A DNA stretch of 12,031 nucleotides, from positions 1-12,031 of the forward strand of contig JAHEYA010000032.1 of assembly GCA_023251855.1 (NCBI GenBank), in the 5' to 3' direction. Shown here in pieces: positions 1 through 6,500 of the stretch. The notes under the pieces are model-generated. The model was not told where the DNA came from, made no database searches, and saw only the letters and a list, made by a program, of their open reading frames with translations. Every line of letters starts with the position of its first letter. The first letter of the stretch is position 1. This DNA comes from Bacteroidota bacterium. GTDB taxonomy: Bacteria > Bacteroidota > Bacteroidia > 2-12-FULL-35-15. A program made the translations under genes and the position numbers.

Positions 1-310
1 GTAAGTGGGTGTTGGATCTCCCGTTGAATTATTTGTTGTTGTAATTGTTCCACCCTGGGTAGTACTCGTTGGAGAAGTTGTGAAACTTGCTGTTGGCGAT
101 ACACAAACCATTGTATTAATGCTATAATTGTCTGTGCCAGGAGCACATGAATTAGTTGTAGTAAGAGTAATCGTAATAATCCCGCTGTTTGCGAAAGTGA
201 TAGTAGGATTAGTTGAAGTGTTGTTTGGAGAAAATGAAACTCCATTTGAAGGCGATGCAGACCACGAGTAGGTGGGCGTTGGGCTTCCCGTTGAATTATT
301 TGTTGTAGTA
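1..310 (-). repeat. PKD-domain coding repeat, 267-base period
   Basis: Bases 1-43 and 268-310 are the same stretch of two consecutive PKD units (encoding TTTNNSTG then PTPTY) and agree at about 37 of 43 positions. The spacing is 267 bases, or 89 codons. High DNA identity between units points to recent duplication or gene conversion in a tandem array that continues beyond the left edge. Confidence 0.7.
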
Positions 311-921
311 ATGGTTGTGCCTTGTGTGATAGTGGTTTGAGATAAGCTGAAATTCGCAGTTGGAGGTGTGCATTGTTGCCCAGGATAATAATTTAAATAC
401 TGTCCGCTTGCCCACCCTATTATTTGACTACAATTATTTGTCAAATGGATTTCGTACCACGTATAACCCCCATAAACTTGAGTATTTCCAGTTACAGCAA
501 ATTTTTGTCCATCCCAAATTTTTGCATTTACTCCGCTAATAGTAACATTGCTTCCACCCGGGATTGTTCGTACAAATAGTCCCGTACCTCCAGTATTATA
601 AACTTGAACATAAGCTGTAACCGCATCATCTATTAAGAAATTGCTTCCTTTAGCTCCATAGTATGTGGTAGAAGGTGTGCTTGTAAGTGGAATATCAACT
701 GTAAACCAATCATACCCACATGATGCATTTGTTATCGCAGAACCTACTAATTTAGAATTATACGCCAATGTTGTTACAACAGGAGATGTAGTGCAAGGTG
801 AAGAGGAGCGAATATTTAGATTACCAGATGTCCCATTAACCACAACATAAGGTAACGTTTGCGCAACAATACTTCCCGCTCCCAGAGCAAGAAATATGAT
901 GAGAAAAATTTTTGTTTTCAT
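1..921 (-). CDS. Secreted SH3b-PKD repeat protein (N-terminal part, cut by the left edge)
   Basis: The frame is open from an ATG at 921 to base 1 (307 codons, no stop), so the C-terminus lies outside the window. Residues 1-21 form a signal peptide (basic start, hydrophobic FLIIFLALGAG core, cleavage likely after IVAQ). Residues about 23-75 and 105-177 look like two bacterial SH3 (SH3b) domains: the first has NLNIRSSSP, the second GLFVRTIPGG and ends in GWASGQYL. A PKD domain follows at about 187-274 and a second begins at 277 (SPTASFTTSPTST). The PKD units repeat with an 89-residue period, so a longer tandem array probably continues to the left. SH3b domains usually bind cell-wall peptides or glycans, and PKD domains act as extracellular spacers, so a cell-surface or exported role is inferred. 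The start lies 42 bases after the stop of the barrel gene upstream, so the two are probably co-transcribed. There is no clear Shine-Dalgarno sequence, as is usual in Bacteroidota. The exact function is unknown. Confidence 0.85.
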   Translation of the reverse strand, partial: MKTKIFLIIFLALGAGSIVAQTLPYVVVNGTSGNLNIRSSSPCTTSPVVTTLAYNSKLVGSAITNASCGYDWFTVDIPLTSTPSTTYYGAKGSNFLIDDAVTAYVQVYNTGGTGLFVRTIPGGSNVTISGVNAKIWDGQKFAVTGNTQVYGGYTWYEIHLTNNCSQIIGWASGQYLNYYPGQQCTPPTANFSLSQTTITQGTTITTTNNSTGSPTPTYSWSASPSNGVSFSPNNTSTNPTITFANSGIITITLTTTNSCAPGTDNYSINTMVCVSPTASFTTSPTSTTQGGTITTTNNSTGDPTPTY

Positions 922-963
922 TTTTTTATTGTGTTAGAATTGTTTCCTTATTTGCATATTTTA

Positions 964-1734
964 TTATTTCCCCTTTTTTAAATCAAAAGAATAGGTTAAG
1001 CCGGCCTGTAAGGTGAGATTTTGGTATCCATATAATCCAAATATAGCTGGTCTACCTGTTTTTGAAATGCCAAAATTGAATCCGATTTTTTTACCGCTGA
1101 CTCCAGCACCCAATTGAAAACCTATAAGTAATCCTTTGCCGTATGCGCCACCGGTAGTGGTGGTGGTGGTAGATTTCACAACCGGAGGACTGGGCGTAGT
1201 ATCAATAACAGCATCCTCGCTCTCGCCTGTCCAACAGTCGGAAACCAAAAGACAAAACTGCAACCCCGGGTTAATATAAAAATTATTGGACAGATAAAAT
1301 TTACCTGTTATCGGTATGTCCATATAATTATAATGCCATACTTCAGAACTACTTGATTTTGTTGAATAAGCAAATGTTTGGCTGGGATTACCATATTGAA
1401 AAGTTTTTGGATATTCACTACTGGTTTTAATTTTATACCCTCTTTGAGAAAAAATCACTCCGCTTCCGACTGCAATTTTATCGGTAATAAAATAAAAAAC
1501 AGTCCCACCAAGATGAATCCCGATGAGCGGAGTTATGCTACCGGAATAAGTCCCGCCATTTTTTTGAGCATTCGTTTCAGATGTTGTTATATCGGCTCGA
1601 GCCCCAGTAACTTCGGCTCCCACCGGAATAGCAACATTTACTCCTGCTACAATTGAACCTTTGATACTTCCTTTCTGGGCAAACGCAGTAACTGAGTACA
1701 GCGCAATTGCTGATAGTAAAATTATTTTTTTCAT
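964..1734 (-). CDS. Outer-membrane beta-barrel protein, PorT-like family
   Basis: A 256-residue secreted protein. Residues 1-20 are a signal peptide ending in TAFAQ. The rest is alternating, glycine- and aromatic-rich sequence typical of a small transmembrane barrel: IGIHLGGTVFYFI, GSGVIFSQRGYKI, WHYNYMDIPITGKFYLS, NFYINPGLQFCLL, LIGFQLGAGVSG, IGFNFGISKTG and the terminal strand LTLQAGLTYSFDL. The motif YMDIPITGKFYL is characteristic of the Bacteroidota outer_membrane_beta-barrel/PorT-like families. About 200-260 residues is normal for this group. A loop near residue 190 carries a run of six threonines encoded by a GTG/CAC microsatellite (plus-strand bases 1154-1172). Length changes there would keep the frame. 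The gene is first in a likely unit with the SH3b-PKD gene and is divergent from an XRE regulator, which may control it. Substrate and exact role are unknown. Membership of the barrel class is fairly sure. Confidence 0.8.
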   Translation of the reverse strand: MKKIILLSAIALYSVTAFAQKGSIKGSIVAGVNVAIPVGAEVTGARADITTSETNAQKNGGTYSGSITPLIGIHLGGTVFYFITDKIAVGSGVIFSQRGYKIKTSSEYPKTFQYGNPSQTFAYSTKSSSSEVWHYNYMDIPITGKFYLSNNFYINPGLQFCLLVSDCWTGESEDAVIDTTPSPPVVKSTTTTTTGGAYGKGLLIGFQLGAGVSGKKIGFNFGISKTGRPAIFGLYGYQNLTLQAGLTYSFDLKKGK

Positions 1735-1793
1735 TTGATTTGATTTTTAAGGATTTGATTATTTTTTAACCGTCATTGAATTTTGACATATAA

Positions 1794-1801
1794 CAAAAAT
1801 A
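1794..1801 (-). promoter_or_regulatory. Candidate -7 promoter element for the barrel gene
   Basis: On the minus strand these bases read TATTTTTG, a full match to the Bacteroidota -7 consensus TAnnTTTG. It lies about 60 bases upstream of the barrel start codon at 1734. The expected -33 position falls on the palindrome at 1818-1833, where no clear TTTG is present, so the promoter could be weak or regulated. Called from sequence only. Confidence 0.45.
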
Positions 1802-1817
1802 TAAAAAAAACTGATAT

Positions 1818-1833
1818 GTTACTTTTAAGTAAC
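1818..1833. promoter_or_regulatory. 16-base palindrome, candidate operator of the XRE regulator
   Basis: GTTACTT and AAGTAAC form perfect 7-base arms around a 2-base centre. The site lies in the 131-base gap between the divergent barrel gene and the XRE gene, 32 bases before the XRE start and over the expected -33 region of the barrel promoter. Small XRE proteins bind such short palindromes as dimers, often next to their own gene. Binding here is inference from position and symmetry. Confidence 0.45.
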
Positions 1834-1865
1834 TAACAATTTTTTTTAGTATCGAATTTTGGTAT

Positions 1866-2096
1866 GTGAAGAAAAAGCCGGATAAGAAATTTTTAAAAGC
1901 CCTTGGAAAAAGAATCAAGGGCATTCGAAAGGAAAACGAAATGTCTCAAGACCAACTTGGATTCGAAGTTGGAATAAGAAGAGAGCAGATTATACGAATT
2001 GAGGCGGGCTCGCAGAGCACCGGAATAGATGTTTTGAAAAAATTTGCGGATGCTTTTGATATTAAACTGCCAGAGTTGTTGGATTTTGATTATTGA
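1866..2096 (+). CDS. Small XRE-family helix-turn-helix regulator
   Basis: A 76-residue protein that is almost wholly one Cro/C1-type (HTH_3) DNA-binding domain. Helix 1 is about residues 10-23 (LKALGKRIKGIRKE). The HTH proper is MSQDQLGFEVGIRREQIIRIEAG at about 26-48. The closing helices hold the typical LKKFADAFDIKLPELLDF. There is no sensor or dimerisation domain. The start is taken as GTG at 1866, because the next in-frame stop upstream is TAA at 1830-1832 and no ATG lies between. An ATG at 1864 overlaps this GTG but is followed at once by TGA. The gene is divergent from the barrel gene with a palindrome between them, so it probably represses or activates that unit and itself. This size and type is common both in chromosomal regulators and in toxin-antitoxin or phage modules. 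No toxin partner is visible here. Confidence 0.85.
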   Translation: MKKKPDKKFLKALGKRIKGIRKENEMSQDQLGFEVGIRREQIIRIEAGSQSTGIDVLKKFADAFDIKLPELLDFDY

Positions 2097-2180
2097 TTTA
2101 CGCTCACCAAAAATAGTTGCCCTACAATAATGCTTTCATCTTCTTTTCGTTACTTTGTGCGATTTATTCCTTCGGAAATA

Positions 2181-2260
2181 CTACCCAGAAAGCTACCCAG
2201 AAAACTACCCAGAAAACTACCCAGATAGGTTGGGAGAAAGTTGGGAGAAAGGTTGGGAGT
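2181..2260 (+). repeat. 12-base minisatellite (CTACCCAGAAAA / GTTGGGAGAAAG)
   Basis: Four head-to-tail 12-base units of CTACCCAGAAAA type (2181-2228) pass directly into three units of GTTGGGAGAAAG type (2229-2260). The first of the second set has only 11 bases. In coding frames this gives TTQK, YPEN or LGER repeats, which are familiar low-complexity linkers before the C-terminal helix-turn-helix of some Bacteroidota ATP-binding (AlbA_2-type) proteins. See the pseudogene entry. Confidence 0.75.
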
Positions 2261-2372
2261 AAATGAAGAGGGAATTTTAAAAATGATTTGGGAAAATTCT
2301 AATTGTACAATTCAGGATTTAGCAGATAAGCTTAGCATAAGTGTGATTTTTGCTCCCTGTCAATTGCATTAG
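2181..2372 (+). pseudogene. Decayed 3' remnant of a repeat-linker / helix-turn-helix protein
   Basis: After the minisatellite, one frame reads LGVNEEGILKMIWENSNC then TIQDLADKLSISV (2253-2345). This is a clear winged-helix/HTH pattern of the type found at the C-terminus of AlbA_2/AAA_4-like ATP-binding proteins and related regulators. If the 11-base unit at 2229-2239 is restored to 12 bases, the frame is continuous from the YPEN-type repeats into the HTH. As it stands, a one-base loss breaks it. No recognisable body of the protein lies upstream, and after SISV the sequence departs from the family. The reading ends at TAG (2370-2372), whose last two bases belong to the terminal repeat of the MITE-like element. 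This is therefore a 5'-truncated, frameshifted scar. The parent family is inferred from the style of repeat plus HTH, not from a search. Confidence 0.5.
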
Positions 2373-2511
2373 ACCTCTTGCGTAAGTGAAATTTTTTATG
2401 CCACGAAGACACGAAGCCTCAAAGTTTCACTAAGAAATTCTTTGTGTTCCCTGGTGTCTTAGTGACTTTGTGGCAAATTTTTTTAACTGCAATAACTTAC
2501 GCAAGAGGTCT
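2371..2511. mobile_element. 141-base MITE-like palindromic element
   Basis: The ends are perfect 17-base inverted repeats (AGACCTCTTGCGTAAGT at 2371-2387, complement at 2495-2511). Inside them a second imperfect palindrome starts GCCACGAAGACACGAAG (2400-2416) and ends CTTAGTGACTTTGTGGC (2458-2474). Both flanks carry ATT (2368-2370 and 2512-2514), which fits a 3-base target duplication of the ANT type known for the ISL2 group of IS5-family elements. There is no transposase or long reading frame, so it would have to be moved in trans. The inner GCCACGAAGACACGAAG motif is of a kind often seen dispersed in environmental bacterial genomes. The element sits at the end of the pseudogene and supplies part of its stop codon. 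Confidence 0.65.
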
Positions 2512-2564
2512 ATTAAATCTTTAACGCTTTAAAAAATTCCTTCGCCTATCATACATTTTAGGTT

Positions 2565-2596
2565 TTTGTTTAAGCATTAATTTAATTTGTATTTTG
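2565..2596 (+). promoter_or_regulatory. Possible promoter of the DUF3800 gene
   Basis: A TTTG at 2565-2568 is followed after 21 bases by TATTTTG (2590-2596), one base short of the TAnnTTTG consensus. Transcription would begin around 2603, leaving a leader of about 25 bases before the ATG at 2629. The rest of the 117-base stretch between the MITE and the gene is plain AT-rich sequence with nothing else recognisable. Confidence 0.3.
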
Positions 2597-2628
2597 CATT
2601 ACAATTTTAATTGATTCGGGTTTAATTT

Positions 2629-3315
2629 ATGAAGTCATATTTATTTATAGATGAGAGCGGGGATCCCTTTTTCTTTGCAAACCGAAATAAATTATTGGTT
2701 GGAACAGAGGGATTTCAGCCGTATTTAATAATCGGTTTAATTCAAACGGATAACCGTAAAGCATTAAGAAAAGCTGTTATTTCGTTTATTGAAAATATTA
2801 AAGCCGATAAAATGTACAATTCAATTCCTTCAGTTAATAATCAAAAAGGATGGTATGTTCATGCGCGTGCTGATCATCCCGAAGTAAGGGCAAAGTTTTT
2901 CGAAATGTTACGAGTCCTTCCTGGTTTTAAAGCACACATTGTAGTTGCCCAAAAGAATCTCAACATATTTAATCGTAAACACAATAACAATCCTAGCGAA
3001 TTTTATTTCGATGTTTTACATCACCTGCTAAAAGAATTATTAACGGACACTACAAAAGACTACAATCTTTATTTATCTCAACGCGGAAATAACTCTATCC
3101 ATCGTTTTGAGGAGGCAGTTAAAAAAGCTTTAAACTCTGAGCAGAAAATAAAATATACTTTGGAGATTGTGCCGAGTTGCGAAATGCCCGAACTTAGTAT
3201 TATTGATTATTTGATGTGGGCGGTACAGCGTAAATTATTAAAAGGCGAAAATAGATATTTCGATGCTTTAAAAGACAAGTACGGCAGTGTAATTAATCTT
3301 TACGAAGAGGAATAA
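2629..3315 (+). CDS. DUF3800 domain-containing protein
   Basis: A 228-residue, probably cytoplasmic protein with no signal peptide or membrane segment. The N-terminus MKSYLFIDESGDP carries the acidic DESG signature (D8, E9) that defines the DUF3800 family. A histidine follows in the middle (GWYVHARADHPE, about residues 83-94), and the conserved acidic/aromatic C-terminal block is PELSIIDYLMWAVQR (D193, W197). The spaced acidic residues suggest a metal-dependent, nuclease-like fold, but no activity is established for the family, so function is left open. Members are often found in accessory regions, phages and near defence genes. The ATG at 2629 is the natural start because the beta-strand with the signature begins directly after it. 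The gene stands alone between two MITE-like palindromic elements, next to a decayed gene, which suggests acquired DNA. Base composition is not obviously different from the neighbours. The length is typical and the gene looks intact. Confidence 0.8.
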   Translation: MKSYLFIDESGDPFFFANRNKLLVGTEGFQPYLIIGLIQTDNRKALRKAVISFIENIKADKMYNSIPSVNNQKGWYVHARADHPEVRAKFFEMLRVLPGFKAHIVVAQKNLNIFNRKHNNNPSEFYFDVLHHLLKELLTDTTKDYNLYLSQRGNNSIHRFEEAVKKALNSEQKIKYTLEIVPSCEMPELSIIDYLMWAVQRKLLKGENRYFDALKDKYGSVINLYEEE

Positions 3316-3321
3316 AAAAAA

Positions 3322-3402
3322 GCTAAAAAATCCAAACGCCCCCGTGCCAGTACTGGCATCACCCATCATGGGATGAGATTTGTAAGCGTTAAACTCTTTA
3401 GC
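3322..3402. other. Compact 81-base inverted-repeat structure (possible ncRNA or recombination site)
   Basis: The outer arms are GCTAAA (3322-3327) with TTTAGC (3397-3402), and AACGC (3335-3339) with GCGTT (3386-3390). Between them lie two local hairpins: the perfect palindrome TGCCAGTACTGGCA (3345-3358), and TCACCC-ATCAT-GGGATGA (about 3359-3376, one bulged base). Together they can fold as a three-way junction. It starts six bases after the DUF3800 stop. It is not a standard plus-strand terminator because no T-run follows. GTTAAAC at 3388-3394 matches the integron attC core GTTRRRY, and the left side nearly matches RYYYAAC with one extra base, so an attC-like site is a second reading. Neither reading is proven. 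Confidence 0.4.
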
Positions 3403-3427
3403 CATTACAAATATAAACAATTATTTT

Positions 3428-3568
3428 AGGACACCTCTAAAAACTCGAAAAATGTTTCACGCAAAGAATCGTCAAGAAATGAAAAACGCAAAGAACGCAG
3501 AGAAAACAAATCGCGAACTTTGCGAAACCCTTTGCGAACTCTGCGTGAACAGTTTTTAGAGGATCCCT
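3428..3568. mobile_element. Second MITE-like palindromic element, just upstream of mfd
   Basis: Perfect 12-base inverted ends, CCTCTAAAAACT (3434-3445) and AGTTTTTAGAGG (3551-3562), extend outward with mismatches to about 3428 and 3568. Inner arms TTCACGCAAAG (3456-3466) and CTCTGCGTGAA (3539-3549) pair at 10 of 11 positions. The middle is rich in short AACGCAAAGAACGCAGAG and CTTTGCGAA motifs. With these limits it is 141 bases, the same as the element at 2371-2511, and both share CCTCT in the end repeat and a nested-palindrome layout. There is no coding capacity and no convincing target duplication. It ends 22 bases before the mfd start codon. Confidence 0.55.
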
Positions 3569-3590
3569 TTAGTGGCTACTGGAAAATATA

Positions 3591-6500
3591 GTGACGAAAG
3601 AAGATATTTTACGCAAGTACAATGAATCCACACAAAATTCATTATTAACAAATGAATTGAAAGGGAGCGCTGCGCACGTTCAGTTAAAAGGTGTAATTGG
3701 TTCGGGTGCTTCATTTATAGCAGCAGCAGCCTATCAAAGCAGTAACAAAACCAATTTATTAATCCTTGCAGATAAAGAAGAAGCTGCATATTTTCTTAAT
3801 GACCTTGAAAATTTAATAGGCGAAGAAAATGTATTGTTTTTTCCTGCATCCTATCGTATGCCCTATCAGCATGAGGATATTGATAATTCAAATATTTTAT
3901 TGCGTGCCGAAGTATTGAACAAATTAAATCACCCCTCTCCTCCTGGAGAGGGGATGGGGCTGAGGTATTGCATTATCACCTACCCCGAAGCACTTTCTGA
4001 AAAAGTGGTTACCAAAACAAATCTTACAAAAAATACATTAACCTTAAAACAAGGTGAAAAAATTTCTATTGATTTTATTTCAGAAGTTTTAACTGAATAT
4101 GCTTTTGATAGAGTGGACTATGTATTAGAACCAGGTCAGTTTTCAATCAGAGGGGGTATTGTAGATATATTCTCATTCTCAAATGATAATCCATACCGTG
4201 TTGAATTTTCGGGAAATGATGTTGATTCAATTCGAAGTTTTGATTCTATTTCACAACTCTCCATTCAAAAATTAACATATTGTACAATCATCCCGAACAT
4301 TCAAACAAAGCTACTTCAGGAAAGTCGGCAAACTTTTTTTGAATTTATTCCGGAAAATTCTGTTGTATGGTTTAAACATTTCCAATTGACATCCGATCGT
4401 ATTGAAAAGGCATTTGAACTTGCCGAAACCTCTTTCAAAAAGCTGGATTCAGTGATTGAACAGCTTGAACCTCGCGAATTATATATTGATAAAGATACAT
4501 TTACAAAACAGGTTTTATTGTTTCCATTAGTTGAATTTGGTAACCATTTTTCATTGGCACCCACTCAAACTATTAGTTATAACTTTTCTCCTCAGCCAGG
4601 TTTTAATAAAAATTTTAATTTTCTGAATGATAATTTCCACGGCAATGTCCGCAATAAATTTATAAATATTATTTTTTCAGATACAGCAAAACAGATCGAA
4701 CGCTTATACAAAATTTTTGAGGATATAGCCCCCTCCAACTCCCCCAAGGGGGAGCAGGGGCTTCTTTTTACACCATTGCTCCTCTCTATCCATGAAGGAT
4801 TTATTGATAATGATCTAAAAATAGCTTGTTATACTGATCATCAGATTTTTGACCGTTATCATCGCTTTCGATTAAAAAATAGTTTCAATAAAAAAAACGA
4901 AGCACTTACGCTCAAAGAGCTGAAAGGGTTGAATCCGGGAGATTATATAACTCATATAGATTATGGAATTGGTCGTTACGGTGGATTGGAAACCATTGAA
5001 GTAAATGGAAAAACTCAGGAAACAATTCGATTGGTTTATAAAGATTATGATATAGTGAATATCAGCATTCATTCCCTACATCGTATTGCTAAATACTCCG
5101 GAAAGGAAGGAGCAGAGCCTAAAGTGAATAAGCTCGGCACAAATACCTGGGCAACATTAAAACAAAAAACAAAGAAAAAAGTTAAAGAAATAGCATTTGA
5201 TTTAATTCAGTTATATGCTAAACGAAAGGCTTTAAAAGGTTTTCAATTCAGTCCCGATAATTATATGCAAAATGAATTGGAAGCCTCTTTTATTTATGAA
5301 GATACCCCTGATCAAATAAAATCAACTGCTGATGTAAAAAAAGACATGGAAAGTGAATGGCCTATGGATAGGCTCGTTTGTGGCGATGTAGGTTTTGGAA
5401 AAACAGAAGTTGCAATTCGTGCTGCATTTAAAGCAGTGTGTGATAGTAAACAAGTTGCAATACTTGTACCTACTACCATTCTTGCATTGCAGCATTATAA
5501 AACATTTAAAGAACGTTTAAAAGATTTGCCTTGTAAAGTTGATTATATCAATCGTTTCAAATCGGCTAAACAGCAAAAAGAAACTCTGGAAAGATTAGAA
5601 AAAGGTGAAATAGATATTTTGATTGGAACCCACGGTATTGTTGGTAAAAATGTAAAATTTAAAGATCTGGGTTTAATGATTATTGATGAAGAACAAAAGT
5701 TTGGTGTTGGGGTAAAGGATAAATTAAAAACGTTCAAAACTAATTTAGATACGCTCACTCTTACTGCAACTCCTATTCCCCGTACCTTGCAATTTTCTAT
5801 GATGGGAGCTCGTGATTTGTCCGTTATCAGTACACCTCCGCCTAATCGATATCCCGTACAAACAGAGCTTCATACATTCAATGAAGAAATTATTCGTGAT
5901 GCAATTATGTTTGAAACATCTCGTGGTGGACAAATATTTTTTGTACATAACAGGGTTCAAAATATTATGGAAGTTGCCGGAATGATTCAACGCCTTTGTC
6001 CGGATGTAAAAGTTGCAATTGGTCACGGACAGCTGGAAGGAGATAAACTCGAAGAAGTAATGATGGGTTTTGTTGAAGGAGAATATGATGTACTTGTTGC
6101 TACCACCATTATCGAATCCGGACTTGATATTTCAAATGCAAATACCATCCTCATCAATCAGGCTCATACCTTTGGATTAAGTGATCTACACCAAATGCGC
6201 GGACGCGTTGGTCGAACAAATAAAAAAGCATTTTGTTACTTACTCACCACTCCTGTTTCATTGCTTACTACCGAAGCTCGAAAACGTTTGAAAGCAATCG
6301 AAGAATTTTCTGACCTTGGAAGTGGCTTCAATATTGCTATGCGCGATCTTGATATACGTGGTGCAGGAAATTTATTAGGCGGAGAACAAAGTGGTTTTAT
6401 CAATGAAATCGGATTTGAGATGTATCAAAAAATATTGAATGAAGCTATTCTTGAATTACGAGCAGAGCATGAAGAACTTAGAACCACTGATGTTGGAGGC

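Noticed and set aside
665..850. 61-codon plus-strand reading frame
   Set aside because: It lies wholly opposite the SH3b-PKD gene, whose signal peptide and domains are clear. The frame is a shadow.
1154..1172. GTG microsatellite in the barrel gene as a phase-variation switch
   Set aside because: The unit is three bases, so length changes would alter only the threonine run and not switch the gene off.
1378..1656. 92-codon plus-strand reading frame
   Set aside because: It is antisense to the barrel gene and has no recognisable protein features.
1864..1866. ATG overlapping the XRE start
   Set aside because: It is followed at once by TGA, so it cannot start the protein. The overlapping GTG is in the right frame.
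3428..3568. CRISPR-like or tandem array from the repeated AACGCAAAGAA motifs
   Set aside because: The motifs are short, irregular and arranged as inverted arms without spacers of even length. No cas gene is nearby.
4316..6026. Four minus-strand reading frames within mfd
   Set aside because: They overlap conserved Mfd domains on the other strand and have compositions typical of reverse-frame noise.
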